A stretch of DNA of 64,000 bases from a virus: the IMG/VR virus record IMGVR_UViG_3300044646_001257, positions 1 through 64,000 of that record; one strand, 5' to 3'. Under the pieces are notes generated by a model, which searched no databases, was not told the origin of the DNA, and was given only the letters and a program-made list of their open reading frames with translations. Both the position numbers and the translations under genes were made by a program. This document shows, in pieces, positions 50,860 through 61,095 of this stretch; position 1 is the first letter of the stretch, and each line of letters starts with the position of its first letter.

Positions 50860-51501
50860 TTATGTTGTTGTTGGAACTTTAACTGTCACTGTAATTGATG
50901 TATTACCGCCACTTTCATTTCCAATAATTGTAATATTAGTGGTTGTTAGTTTAGACAAACCAGCGTTTGGTACAAATCTGAATTTATTACCAACAACTAC
51001 TTGTGATGTTTGTGAAGTTAGATCTCCTGAGAAAGTAGGAATTGTGGCACTTGTTGAATTTAAACTATTTGTTTCGGTCACAATCAAAGTTCCAACGTTC
51101 TTATTGGCCAAAATGGCTGTATATCCAAGTGTAACATTATAAGTTGGATTTGTACTTGGACTAATTAAACTTTCCCCAGTATAGTCTCTTGGAACAGTGA
51201 TTTCTGAGATATTCAAGATAATAGTAGGTACAGATGTTACACCATCGTTTAGAGTTACCAACTTATACTTCATTGACTGTGATTCATCAGTAATAGGTTC
51301 TTGAATTGGAGTGTTACGAATTGCAATGTCGTAATATGCACTGCCTAGTGGATGATTTGGATTGAATTGAGTATAGTCAATTTCATCATCCGCCAAAGCA
51401 AAGGCTGTGATATTCAAACCGCCTGTTTTTGCGAGTATTTCTCTTCCCTTTTTAGTCAATACAGCATTCACTGTAAGAATGTTGTTATTTAAATATGCCA
51501 T
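50860..51501 (-). CDS. Baseplate/tail structural protein
   Basis: The 213-residue protein starts MAYLNNNILTVNAVLTKKGR, then EILAKTGGLNITAFALADDE; this opening (a 'TKKGRE' helix followed by 'FALADDEIDY') is common to tail-associated proteins encoded in myophage baseplate clusters. The C-terminal half is a Thr/Ser-rich beta domain, possibly immunoglobulin-like (NVGTLIVTETNSLNSTSATI). It is 2 bases from the downstream structural gene. The role is inferred from context. Confidence 0.6.
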   Translation of the reverse strand: MAYLNNNILTVNAVLTKKGREILAKTGGLNITAFALADDEIDYTQFNPNHPLGSAYYDIAIRNTPIQEPITDESQSMKYKLVTLNDGVTSVPTIILNISEITVPRDYTGESLISPSTNPTYNVTLGYTAILANKNVGTLIVTETNSLNSTSATIPTFSGDLTSQTSQVVVGNKFRFVPNAGLSKLTTTNITIIGNESGGNTSITVTVKVPTTT

Positions 51502-51547
51502 ATATAATAATTATTGATAAGTTTTAAATTTTACTCAAAAATATGAA

Positions 51548-54500
51548 TTATAAATTCATTATGTATCTTTCCAAACTTGCGCTGGTCTGTAAAGAAGCTG
51601 TTAGTGGTAGTTGTGTAAACAATGAATCTGGACTTCCTATAGAACCAGTTGTATCACCATAAGCAGGTGCATTGTTGGTTTCTATATTCAAACTTAAAAA
51701 TCCAGGTACTGTTATAACTGGTTCACTTCCGTTTGTAATACCGCTTCTGTCTACGGTAGTATTTTTATCATTTTTACCCTTTGTATAAGTATAATATGTG
51801 ATATTACCGCCATTATTTAATTTTAGTCCGTTTACCAGTTGTGTTTTAGAACCGCTCAAGGCTTGATACTGTGTTCTACTACCGACAAATGAGAACTTAC
51901 TCAAGTGTCTATTGGAATATCCACTATTAAAAGCAGCGCCTTTATAGTAATTTTTTAAGTATTTACTTCCCGTGACAGACCCAGATCCAATAACTTGAAC
52001 TTCATTGAACGAAGAGGTAAATGTTACCACAAATCCAGTGTTATTAACAGATTGATAATAATCTTTTTTGCCTACATTAACTGTATCACGTACATTATAT
52101 CCATTTGAATCAACATATACGTACTTTCCATATTTTGCGTAAATAAAATCACGACTATCTATTACGTCTTTTATTTCAAGACGGGAATAATTATAAGTAT
52201 TTTGATCTTGGGTAATATCGTTAACACGTGAACTGGTTATTATAGTAAAGCTAGATGTATTGTTTGTGTTTAACAAGGAAGATGTAAATGATGCTTTATT
52301 GTTAAAGTATAAATCAAATTCGTTGTTTGTTACAAATTCTACATCTCTGTAGTTAAATTTTTTACGTTCAAATAAACTTGGTTCCAATAGAACACCTGTT
52401 AATAAATTAGATCTTGCTGGTTTTAACTTACTTACGACATCAAATATTGAAAAGTCGATATAAAATTTGTACGTACTGTAAAATTCTTGAGGGTATATGT
52501 ATTTCTCATTTATTTTACCAAACTCACGTTGTAATGTGTCCAACCCAACATAATTTTGTTTAGTTAAGTTTTCTGGCTCACCAATGATATCAGCTATACC
52601 ATCCAACCCTATGAAATTCTCTATTTTTTGATTTAAATAATTATATGGACTTATGAAAAATCCAGAGAGTATTGAATCATCACCCAAACTATCTTGAATT
52701 CTGGTGGAATAATCATAAGGGGTAAGATTAGATAAAGCGGTCTCTGTTATTTTATTTATCTTGCTATTAATCTTGTAGTTAGGGCCGAAGTTGTTAGTAT
52801 TAACGGTTTGTTTTACGTTAATCTTATCAAATTGATATGGAAATTCATCTATCAATACATTTGAACAAGTTGGATAACTAAAATACTTTTCTTTTTGTCC
52901 AAAATTATATGCATTGAATTGGGTTTGATAATAAATGTTTTGATTATCTACTGTTTTACTAATAGAACTAGGTGAATATAAATTCACAGGAGTATCAAAA
53001 CTCCACAAATAAAACAAATTGGAATAAACATTTTCTTTATCTGGAATTGATATTGAATCCAAGTTATATGAATGTTCATCAAAATATTGATTATCAAGTG
53101 GATCTCTTAAAACTTTTATTTTATCTAGATTTCCTATAAATGATACAGATGATGAATAATTGCCAATATAATAACTTCCCGAAGAAAAGTTTTTATTTAC
53201 AGTATGACTTATAACTTTACGTTTTGTTGCTGAAAAGTTTTTGGTACTTCCATCATATTGATTTGTAGACAAACTATAAATATATGGAATCAATTCTTTG
53301 GTCGAGTTAACGTAGTATGATGAAGTTAGTGTTGTTTTCTGTGAAGCTAATGTTACAAAATCTCCGTCATCTTCTATTACAAAGTCACCATCATCTTCTA
53401 TAATAAACGGTGTAACTTGATTTGTAATCTTGCTTGAACTTACATTTAATTTGTCAAAATCTCCTGGCACAGGCTCACGCTTTAACATCACTGTAAAAAT
53501 TTCCCCGTTTAATAGAGGTAACTCATTTAATGTTAAACTTGAAGTTGTATTTCCCAATTCGTATGGGTGAATTTCAAATACCAACTGACCTGAATTAACT
53601 TGCTTTGATTTTTTAATGTATAAATCCCAATCAGATTTTTTATTTCTGTATTTGGACATCAATTTGATCTTATCTCCAAAGTCATAGTTTGTAGATTTGA
53701 ATCTAAAAGAAAATTCAATTGTAGATATACCATTAAATCGGGAAGTATATTCAGTGCTACTAGTAAAAGTATTGATATTAGATCCCGAAGCATAATAACT
53801 ACTGGTTGTGTAAACAAAGTCACTGCTTGTATGTTCAAAATTCAAGAAATTGTTTTCCTTGAAATCAGTCATATAGATTATGTCATCGTAAACAAAGTAA
53901 TTATCACGGTTTGAAAAAGCATCCGCACTTCCATATTCTCTGGTAGTTATTATTCCAGCTGGAATTCCAAACATAGTTCGGATCATTTCAAATGAATTTA
54001 CAGTTCCTTTGGATTTATAAACAGAAGAAATGTTATTGGCAAATCTGTTTAATATAGATTTCGCATAATCAAAATAAGAAGAAGAACTATACCCAGCAAT
54101 ATCTTGATTATTAAAATATAATTGATTCAAATCACTTTGAGTAAACTTATCAATATCAATATTCCAACTAAAACTATTGAGTAGTTCGTCTATGTAATTT
54201 TTTGGGTAATAATTTGAATCGTTATTTGAAATTGGATATGACTTAGGAAACTTCTTTATAAACACCAAGATGTTATCAAAAAAATGTCCCACCATTGCTG
54301 TAAATTTAATATAATCAGCGGAATCGGAATCTTCCTTTACATATGCCGGAAGTTGATACACCAAGCTATTATAGTTGTCTGAATCATATACAATAGCTTC
54401 TTCAATTTTATCATCTATACTAGATGAGTTAAAAAACAAATAAGACTCATATTCATCAAATGTATCCAACAAAGCAATTTGTTGAGCAGTTTTTTGGCTA

Positions 54501-56062
54501 ACTAGCTCTCCATATGAAGAAGAAATTATACCACTTGTATTTAAAGATGATGTAATCGTAGACTTTTTAACATAGTCAAGTTGATTATAATCTTTAATCT
54601 TATTCTTAGCTATTTTAGTGCGTAGTTCGGCAGAAGAATAATTGATGAAATTATTAAAATCTGTATAATCGATGTATAAATCATTATACTTTTCTTTCAA
54701 TCTTATTTTGGATTTATCTAGTGTGAAAGAATCGTTGCCATCATATTTTTCTGTAGAAGGACTGACTTTAGATATTTGTACATCAAAGTTTATGTCATTT
54801 AAAAATACCTTTCTTGATATCTTTGAAGAAAACAAGTTAACTTTAAAATAAAGAGGAGCAATTGAAATATTTGATATCCAACAAGTGGTTTTTACATTAT
54901 ATTGTAAAGGTAAAGGCGCATCTAGTTTTACTTGTACATTGACCGCACCATCAGTTGGATTTAAATAATTTGTATGAGTTAAAATCTTGATCAAATTGCC
55001 ATTATCAAAATTTAAAGCATTTTTATAAAGACCGTAGTATTTGATTCGGTAATTTTCTAACAATTTAGTTACATTGGGCAATATCCAATCTGTATAAATT
55101 GTTTGTTCAAATAAACCAAGTATGTTTTGTAGATCAATATCATTTATAGAACTCTTTTGTAATATTCTATCTTGAGATACCTTTAATGTGATAATTCTAA
55201 ATGACTCCAATACTTCAGCTTCTGTAAACTCTGTATTGTTGTAAGTGTAAATAAAATTGTTGATTTGTTCTTGAACACCTGTAAATTTGTTTGTTTGTAA
55301 AATTGTTGAATCTGTATCACCGTTCAACTTAATAATACTATTATATCCAACATATGTTGAATTAACAAACTCTTGTAGTTCTGCTTCACTTTTTAGACCC
55401 AACTTCAAACAGATGTCTGTGTAGTTGTATTTGTCTTTGTTAGATAGAAAATCTTTTTCAATTGGATTATTATTAATGATTGCAGTTAAGTCTTGATAAA
55501 TTCTCAACAACAAATATTTTTTATCCGCAAATGTTGAAATTTTAATCGCGTCTAATCTAGATGTTTCATTCTTATTTACATCAAATGCGTAAGATAAACG
55601 TATCTCAGTTCTACTAGGAGATATTTCTTTTATAACCAATCTATTTGTTGGATTACCGGCTATATTTCTAACTGGGTTATACAACAAATAATATAAACCA
55701 GGACCAACTCCATTTGCATTTAAGTCGAATTGTGGATGTAATAGAATATCGTTTTTGTACGATACCACATTCGTAAATGGATTTGCAAATCTATATGATC
55801 TTAATACGTTATTAATGTCTCTGTAACTACCTTGCAATACAGAATATGTTACAGATGGAACTACTCTGTTGAAATTTATAAGTTGTTGGTTATTATTATA
55901 CAGTGTAAATTCAAACAAATCATCATCGGATTCGCCGTAAAATATATCCTCACTGATTAGTTGTTGTTCGTATAAAGCCTGTAAATCAGTGGAAAAATAA
56001 GATGCACTTGTAAGACCCTTATTTAAATCGTTATCATTTATTGTTAAATAGTCGTAAGGCAT
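51548..56062 (-). CDS. Giant baseplate wedge-type protein with lectin-like insert
   Basis: At 1504 residues this is the largest baseplate-region protein. Near residues 670-710 it has FDYAKSILNRFANNISSVYK followed by KGTVNSFEMIRTMFGIPAGI, a block I associate with tail protein I / wedge proteins that join baseplate parts; by size and position it could be the counterpart of T4 gp7. Residues about 750-900 (GISTIEFSFRFKSTNYDFGD, LVFEIHPYELG) look like a concanavalin/laminin-G-type lectin domain, an addition that may bind sugars. A 9-codon duplication (IEDDGDFV twice) follows. It is 1 base from the next structural gene. The gp7 equivalence is a guess from position. Confidence 0.65.
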   Translation of the reverse strand: MPYDYLTINDNDLNKGLTSASYFSTDLQALYEQQLISEDIFYGESDDDLFEFTLYNNNQQLINFNRVVPSVTYSVLQGSYRDINNVLRSYRFANPFTNVVSYKNDILLHPQFDLNANGVGPGLYYLLYNPVRNIAGNPTNRLVIKEISPSRTEIRLSYAFDVNKNETSRLDAIKISTFADKKYLLLRIYQDLTAIINNNPIEKDFLSNKDKYNYTDICLKLGLKSEAELQEFVNSTYVGYNSIIKLNGDTDSTILQTNKFTGVQEQINNFIYTYNNTEFTEAEVLESFRIITLKVSQDRILQKSSINDIDLQNILGLFEQTIYTDWILPNVTKLLENYRIKYYGLYKNALNFDNGNLIKILTHTNYLNPTDGAVNVQVKLDAPLPLQYNVKTTCWISNISIAPLYFKVNLFSSKISRKVFLNDINFDVQISKVSPSTEKYDGNDSFTLDKSKIRLKEKYNDLYIDYTDFNNFINYSSAELRTKIAKNKIKDYNQLDYVKKSTITSSLNTSGIISSSYGELVSQKTAQQIALLDTFDEYESYLFFNSSSIDDKIEEAIVYDSDNYNSLVYQLPAYVKEDSDSADYIKFTAMVGHFFDNILVFIKKFPKSYPISNNDSNYYPKNYIDELLNSFSWNIDIDKFTQSDLNQLYFNNQDIAGYSSSSYFDYAKSILNRFANNISSVYKSKGTVNSFEMIRTMFGIPAGIITTREYGSADAFSNRDNYFVYDDIIYMTDFKENNFLNFEHTSSDFVYTTSSYYASGSNINTFTSSTEYTSRFNGISTIEFSFRFKSTNYDFGDKIKLMSKYRNKKSDWDLYIKKSKQVNSGQLVFEIHPYELGNTTSSLTLNELPLLNGEIFTVMLKREPVPGDFDKLNVSSSKITNQVTPFIIEDDGDFVIEDDGDFVTLASQKTTLTSSYYVNSTKELIPYIYSLSTNQYDGSTKNFSATKRKVISHTVNKNFSSGSYYIGNYSSSVSFIGNLDKIKVLRDPLDNQYFDEHSYNLDSISIPDKENVYSNLFYLWSFDTPVNLYSPSSISKTVDNQNIYYQTQFNAYNFGQKEKYFSYPTCSNVLIDEFPYQFDKINVKQTVNTNNFGPNYKINSKINKITETALSNLTPYDYSTRIQDSLGDDSILSGFFISPYNYLNQKIENFIGLDGIADIIGEPENLTKQNYVGLDTLQREFGKINEKYIYPQEFYSTYKFYIDFSIFDVVSKLKPARSNLLTGVLLEPSLFERKKFNYRDVEFVTNNEFDLYFNNKASFTSSLLNTNNTSSFTIITSSRVNDITQDQNTYNYSRLEIKDVIDSRDFIYAKYGKYVYVDSNGYNVRDTVNVGKKDYYQSVNNTGFVVTFTSSFNEVQVIGSGSVTGSKYLKNYYKGAAFNSGYSNRHLSKFSFVGSRTQYQALSGSKTQLVNGLKLNNGGNITYYTYTKGKNDKNTTVDRSGITNGSEPVITVPGFLSLNIETNNAPAYGDTTGSIGSPDSLFTQLPLTASLQTSASLERYIMNL

Positions 56063-56063
56063 A

Positions 56064-56540
56064 TCAAGAAGTTAATGGTAAAAATGGGTAATCATCATCG
56101 AAATCCGAAGCAACTTTTCCTTGTCCCAATTGGATTCGTAAACCAATAATTTGGTTTTTCATAGCTGCAATAACTTGTTTATCGTCATTGTTTTCGTATT
56201 TTTCTACTAATTCATTTACCGTTTGATTTAAAATTCTGTTCTCGACCAGCACGTTATTATATTGTGTTATAACATCTGTTAAATTTCTCTTTTCTTCGAC
56301 CGCAGTTGTTTGTAATTCAGTAAAATCCGATTGTGAAGTATCAACGATTTTGTTTTCATTATATAAAAAACTTTTTATTGGTACTTTTATATAGTTGTAT
56401 TTACCTTCAAGCGACTGTGATATGTTATAAACCAATTGATCATTTCCAAAATCATCAAAATTGTTTTGGAAAGTACCAAAGTCTTTAAATGTTTGTACAT
56501 CACTTAAAGATACATTATATACTAATGGTATATTTGCCAT
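56064..56540 (-). CDS. Small coiled-coil baseplate protein
   Basis: The 158-residue protein has an N-terminal beta part (IPLVYNVSLSDVQTF) and a coiled coil (about 75-140, including TAVEEKRNLTDVITQYNNVL and ILNQTVNELVEKYEN), then an acidic tail. It sits in an operon with 1-base spacing between two structural genes. A trimeric connector in the baseplate is plausible. No family is recognised. Confidence 0.6.
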   Translation of the reverse strand: MANIPLVYNVSLSDVQTFKDFGTFQNNFDDFGNDQLVYNISQSLEGKYNYIKVPIKSFLYNENKIVDTSQSDFTELQTTAVEEKRNLTDVITQYNNVLVENRILNQTVNELVEKYENNDDKQVIAAMKNQIIGLRIQLGQGKVASDFDDDYPFLPLTS

Positions 56541-56541
56541 A

Positions 56542-58209
56542 CTAACGCGTTATTTTAAATATTTTTCCGGTATCAACGATGTCAACTGTCCCATCTTTGT
56601 ACTCTACCTTAATAAATACTGTTAAATATCGTTCTTGAGGCAATCCATTTGTATTTAATTTAAAATAATTACCATACGTAGCATCGCAACTTAACTTGGT
56701 ATAGTTATCGAAATTAATCAAAACTTCCTCAGACTCAGCATCTTTAACCATATAATATGAAGATGTTGGCAGATACTTAGGAGTAACCATAGCTGGTTGT
56801 TGATATGATTTATTAAATGTTTTAAGAGGATATTTATCTCTGGCGAACACAAATATTTTAGCAACACTACCAGCTTTATATGTACTATTTAACTGTTGCA
56901 ATGTAACCAAGTTTTGTATGGAAGAAGATACTGGTTTTAAACTACCTGTATTAAATACAGTATCATCCCAACCCATATCAATATATGGACTGTAAATTGT
57001 ATTGGTATCCTTGCTGAAAAATTGTAACAACCCGTTGGTTGGTTGAAGAGGAGGTGTACTTATTTCAAATGAAGTCAATAACATTAGTCCGTTATTTGGA
57101 ACACACCCACACAACCAAGAACGAACGATAGTAGTGATGTCCATCGATATATCACTTTGTTGTCCGTAACTAAATGATTGACTGCAAATTAATCCGTTAT
57201 TTACCAACGAAGGAAAAGCCACGGAATTACAAATCCACTTTGGTTTGTTTGTATATGATGCTGGTACTTTGTAATACCAAGTTCCGCCTTGATTTTGAAA
57301 ACTAGCACTGGAATATGATGCGGTTAATAAATAATTTACTTGTTGATAACTATTTGTTATTTTACTGCCGTACCACAAATTGCTTCCTGAGTAAGCTCTA
57401 TTGTTCCAAGTAGCTCCCAATTGAGAACCATCATCGGCATATCTACCATTTCCATTTTCCCAACTCTGACTTATAGGATAAGCATAAATGGAGTAGTTTA
57501 GTGGTAGATTTCTCATACCACAGGCTTTTAAATTCAACGTAAATTTTAATTTTGAACTACTAATTTCATTTTTAGAAATTGATTGACTTAATGTGGTTAA
57601 GTCAAACTTGATCATAGTTCTACTAAACTCTGGATAATTAAGATATGTGGCTGTTGATGGACGAGTAAAAGATCCACTATATTGTCCTTTAAAATATCCA
57701 GCGAAATTTACCACATCAACATAATAAGATACACTTGAGGTATTTGTGTTAATAATTGATTTAAAACTTGAACTGGAGAAACTACCACTGAAAGATCTGC
57801 TTACACAGTTTGATCCTGTAATACTTCCTACAAATCTGCCAGATGCGGATATAGCTGATCCAGAAATATAAAGAGATTTTCTAGGAGCAGTAGTAACATT
57901 TGATAATCTGCCTGTGAAATTAGCAATAAATGACGTATTTGGTATTACAGATGAAGTAAGACTATATGCATACCATTTACTACCAGAGTAGATAAATAGT
58001 GAAGATGTAGTATAAGCTAACCATCCATTATTGCCATATGAAGAGGCAGTAAGAGGAGGCGTGTGCCAATTTGGATCTGTATAAACCGTTGTTTTGCCTG
58101 AGTTAGAGGCGTATATCTCTAACACTTCGTCCAACCCAAAATTTTTGTTTTGGTATTTGTCAGAATTGTTAATATAAGTGTCTTGAGATGGATAAATAAA
58201 AATATGCAT
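56542..58209 (-). CDS. Baseplate protein with DNRLRE-like domain and GW module
   Basis: The N-terminus (FIYPSQDTYINNSDKYQNKN, then FGLDEVLEIYASNSG) resembles the DNRLRE-type beta-sandwich found in surface proteins. It is interrupted at about residues 55-80 by a copy of the module YGNNGWLAYTTSSLFIYSGS-W that also occurs twice in the gp15-like protein. The rest is beta-sandwich (SRTMIKFDLTTLSQS, WENGNGRYADDGSQLGATWN, DITTIVRSWLCG), the continuation of a DNRLRE-like fold. It lies between the gp6-like gene and the small coiled-coil gene with 1-base gaps. It probably decorates the baseplate. Confidence 0.65.
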   Translation of the reverse strand: MHIFIYPSQDTYINNSDKYQNKNFGLDEVLEIYASNSGKTTVYTDPNWHTPPLTASSYGNNGWLAYTTSSLFIYSGSKWYAYSLTSSVIPNTSFIANFTGRLSNVTTAPRKSLYISGSAISASGRFVGSITGSNCVSRSFSGSFSSSSFKSIINTNTSSVSYYVDVVNFAGYFKGQYSGSFTRPSTATYLNYPEFSRTMIKFDLTTLSQSISKNEISSSKLKFTLNLKACGMRNLPLNYSIYAYPISQSWENGNGRYADDGSQLGATWNNRAYSGSNLWYGSKITNSYQQVNYLLTASYSSASFQNQGGTWYYKVPASYTNKPKWICNSVAFPSLVNNGLICSQSFSYGQQSDISMDITTIVRSWLCGCVPNNGLMLLTSFEISTPPLQPTNGLLQFFSKDTNTIYSPYIDMGWDDTVFNTGSLKPVSSSIQNLVTLQQLNSTYKAGSVAKIFVFARDKYPLKTFNKSYQQPAMVTPKYLPTSSYYMVKDAESEEVLINFDNYTKLSCDATYGNYFKLNTNGLPQERYLTVFIKVEYKDGTVDIVDTGKIFKITR

Positions 58210-58210
58210 A

Positions 58211-60196
58211 TTATACTACCAATCCTTTAATGTCATTGTCTGGATATTTTATTTCAAATACAGATGGGTCTTTTGATGGATAAAGAATATTGTTTTGTGT
58301 AGCAATACTTACATTATATGCTACGGGAGAATAATCACCATCATCAATTGTCAAATTCTTGATCTTCAATTCAATAACAGATTGAACGCCTTCGTTTTTC
58401 ATTATTTCAAAGTTAAGTTGACTGAGATTTATTGGTTGATTAAAACTCATATTATCAATGCTCAAAAAGCTTTTAACGGATTGAATACAATTATTTAAAA
58501 CATCTCGTTTATTGAAACCATTGAAAACAGTAATCTTAAACTCCAATCCCAAATTAATAATATATCCGTCTATAATGTTAATTTTATCTGTTAATATTTT
58601 GAAATTATTCAGATAACTTATTAAGTTCTGTAATGTAGCAGGATTTAGTTTGGTTAAATTTTTATTAACATCATATCCCAACAAATAAAGATTGTTGGTA
58701 AATGGATTACTTGCTTCTAAAAACTTTCTTCTATCCAATGGATTTAGTGGATTTAGATCCAATGTTTCATTTCCATTTTCATTCACTATACCTTTAATTA
58801 GTTGGTTATATTGAATGCGTCTATTTGAATTGCTTTCAACATATGCTTTAGAGATATTGCCTAAATACGTTGGCAACGAATACACTCTGAGTAAAATGTC
58901 CTCCGATGTAACCATTCTGTTTTGAGCAGAAAAATTCAATATTGCACTTTGACGTATTTCTTCATCTGTTTCAGCATTGTTACCACCTGTAGATGACTGT
59001 GGATTATTTACTCTCAATGAGTTTTTTATGTTATTTAATAAAATAACTTCACTGTCAGTCAAACTAGTGACATCATTTAAATAATCGGTACTAGCAATCT
59101 TATTTATTTCGTCGGAATTTACATTTGAATCCAAACCACCACCTACAACATAAGTAACTGTTAATGTTGTGTTTGATGGAGATACACCATAAGAATTTGC
59201 TTTCAATACGTTTGTTCCATCCAAAGATATATTGAGATTTTTTAAATTGGATAGAGCTACACCAACATTGGTTGGATTTGGTATAATAACAGTATTTTCG
59301 TAATTTTCTGTATTTGCTCCAAATTGGATGTAAGTGAAGTTATTTTGATCTATTGTTGTTATAAATCTGCGTTCAGTTCTTAAATACTTTAAAATCTTAG
59401 GTGTTTCATTTCTATATGGTGACAGTGTTTGATTATTAAGCGGAACGTTATCAACCAAAATAGGAATGGTATCTTGCGCCAAGTATTGGGTTTCATAATA
59501 GTTAATACCATTTGAATCAACCACACTTATTATTTTGACAACATTTGTTTCATCCAACTTAATTTTTAAGAAAGATTGCGGGTCACCAATACTAAAAGTC
59601 TTTGATGTAATTCTGCCTGAATAACACTGCGCTGTTTTCTTTATCAAATAAAACAATGGAGCACCTGTATTGTCACGATTGTAAACACTTATTTCTCTTG
59701 GTGAGAATAGTGTGTCTTGACTAAAATCTACACTTTCTTCAACGATAAATGATACACCAGATACACTGGATAGTTGTGTATATGGTTTCAAAATCAAACA
59801 ATATCTTTCGTCTGGTATATATTCGCCATTAACTCCTGATGTACGAGTTGCTGGTAATAATTGAAATAATTCTACGTATGTAGACGATACTGAAGACACT
59901 TTTGGTTTATAACCCAAAAATTGTGCTTGATTTATAATGTTCTTACGTTCACCCGCAAATTGAATAAAACTTTCTTTGAATTGATAATCAGTGTAGTAAG
60001 ATAGTACATCACCAACAAAGCTAGCTTGTTCAATAAAAATTTGTCCTGGCGAACTTTCACTGAAGTCCTTGTAACTTTGTGGGTAATACTGTTTGGTAAA
60101 ATCGATCAGTTGTTGCTTTAACGAAGTAAAATCACGATTTAAATACAAAACGTCTTTTGTATTAGCTTTGAATGTTTTGTTAATTAGTTGTTGCAT
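58211..60196 (-). CDS. 6: Baseplate wedge protein, gp6-like
   Basis: The 661-residue protein matches T4 gp6/J-like wedge proteins: NRDFTSLKQQLIDFTKQYYP, SPGQIFIEQASFVGDVLSYY followed by TDYQFKESF, then the long middle domain and RMVTSEDILLRVYSLPTYLG. gp6 forms the ring that holds the baseplate together and triggers sheath contraction. It directly follows the gp25-like gene with a 1-base overlap, the order found in many contractile systems. The internal TGGNNAETDEEIRQSAIL segment is typical of J-like proteins. Confidence 0.9.
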   Translation of the reverse strand: MQQLINKTFKANTKDVLYLNRDFTSLKQQLIDFTKQYYPQSYKDFSESSPGQIFIEQASFVGDVLSYYTDYQFKESFIQFAGERKNIINQAQFLGYKPKVSSVSSTYVELFQLLPATRTSGVNGEYIPDERYCLILKPYTQLSSVSGVSFIVEESVDFSQDTLFSPREISVYNRDNTGAPLFYLIKKTAQCYSGRITSKTFSIGDPQSFLKIKLDETNVVKIISVVDSNGINYYETQYLAQDTIPILVDNVPLNNQTLSPYRNETPKILKYLRTERRFITTIDQNNFTYIQFGANTENYENTVIIPNPTNVGVALSNLKNLNISLDGTNVLKANSYGVSPSNTTLTVTYVVGGGLDSNVNSDEINKIASTDYLNDVTSLTDSEVILLNNIKNSLRVNNPQSSTGGNNAETDEEIRQSAILNFSAQNRMVTSEDILLRVYSLPTYLGNISKAYVESNSNRRIQYNQLIKGIVNENGNETLDLNPLNPLDRRKFLEASNPFTNNLYLLGYDVNKNLTKLNPATLQNLISYLNNFKILTDKINIIDGYIINLGLEFKITVFNGFNKRDVLNNCIQSVKSFLSIDNMSFNQPINLSQLNFEIMKNEGVQSVIELKIKNLTIDDGDYSPVAYNVSIATQNNILYPSKDPSVFEIKYPDNDIKGLVV

Positions 60197-60597
60197 TATA
60201 TATTATTGTTTGTGATAATTACTTCGGTTGTAGACTTCAGTTCTTTATAACTAAAGGCTACTTTTATAAATATTTTATTGTAATCATTATTTACAACATC
60301 ATTTTCTACTAATTGAACTTTAACATCTTCTACTATTACCCCATTCATAAATCTATTTACGTCATTTTGAATAAGATTTACCAACATAGGCAACATTTCT
60401 TGTAATTCATTCTGTTCAAACAATACTTTATATAAAGAAGACCCAAACGCATTGTTAAATCTACGTTCGCCAGGTCGTGTTAATAAAAGATTCTTTATAT
60501 TACTCGAAACTTGGGAAATAGTATCCACATTGGTTTCAAAATAACCATTTTGACCCAATCTGAAAGGTATTTTAAGTCCTAGTGCTTTTTTAGACAT
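60196..60597 (-). CDS. 25: Baseplate wedge protein, gp25-like
   Basis: The 133-residue protein has the GPW/gp25 family pattern: DTISQVSSNIKNLLLTRPGE, RRFNNAFGSSLYKVLFEQ, then a helix and C-terminal strand. gp25 attaches the wedge to the sheath and starts sheath assembly. It overlaps the gp6-like gene by 1 base. Length matches the family (T4 gp25: 132). An intragenic ATATTTATA at 60265-60273 lies 68 bases before the gp6-like start. Confidence 0.9.
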   Translation of the reverse strand: MSKKALGLKIPFRLGQNGYFETNVDTISQVSSNIKNLLLTRPGERRFNNAFGSSLYKVLFEQNELQEMLPMLVNLIQNDVNRFMNGVIVEDVKVQLVENDVVNNDYNKIFIKVAFSYKELKSTTEVIITNNNI

Positions 60598-60599
60598 AA

Positions 60600-61073
60600 T
60601 TAAATCTTAGATTTCTTCTTCTCTATAGCACTCATCAACTTAGAATAATCTCTGGTCATAGCTGAATATACAGATTTAACTGGTTCAGGAGCATTCTCGG
60701 GAGCTTTTGTTTCTGTAATTACTTGAGAGGAAGTTGATCCATACCCACCCATCATACTAACCATACCACCTTCTTGTGGTACTCCTCCTGTAGTCTGATT
60801 TAATATGTCATTCAACATTGGATTGTTTGTATATTTAACATATTTCTTCGTAGGCTTAGTTTCAACTTCTGCTACTGATTCATTCATAGATTCAAGTTCA
60901 TTCAAAATTTTAGCTTCTAGATCAGAATCTGCAGATTTTGTCTTTTTTTGAGGCTTTGATGAATTATTCGCAAATATTTCTGATAATTGACTTTTCAACT
61001 CAGTCTTTAATACGTTGCGAACTTCTTGTTGTACTGTTTTTTTAATAAACTCTTTAAGCACTTCTATTTTCAT
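60600..61073 (-). CDS. Small baseplate-region protein
   Basis: The 157-residue protein has a helical N-terminus (FIKKTVQQEVRNVLKTELKS), a disordered charged middle and a Gly/Met-rich patch (GGMVSMMGGYG). Similar small proteins of unknown function occur beside the gp25 gene in other marine T4-like phages, in my recollection. It is 2 bases from the gp25-like gene. The short start region lacks a clear ribosome-binding site; TATATATATAAACAAT precedes the ATG. Confidence 0.55.
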   Translation of the reverse strand: MKIEVLKEFIKKTVQQEVRNVLKTELKSQLSEIFANNSSKPQKKTKSADSDLEAKILNELESMNESVAEVETKPTKKYVKYTNNPMLNDILNQTTGGVPQEGGMVSMMGGYGSTSSQVITETKAPENAPEPVKSVYSAMTRDYSKLMSAIEKKKSKI

Positions 61074-61095
61074 ATTGTTTATATATATATAATTA

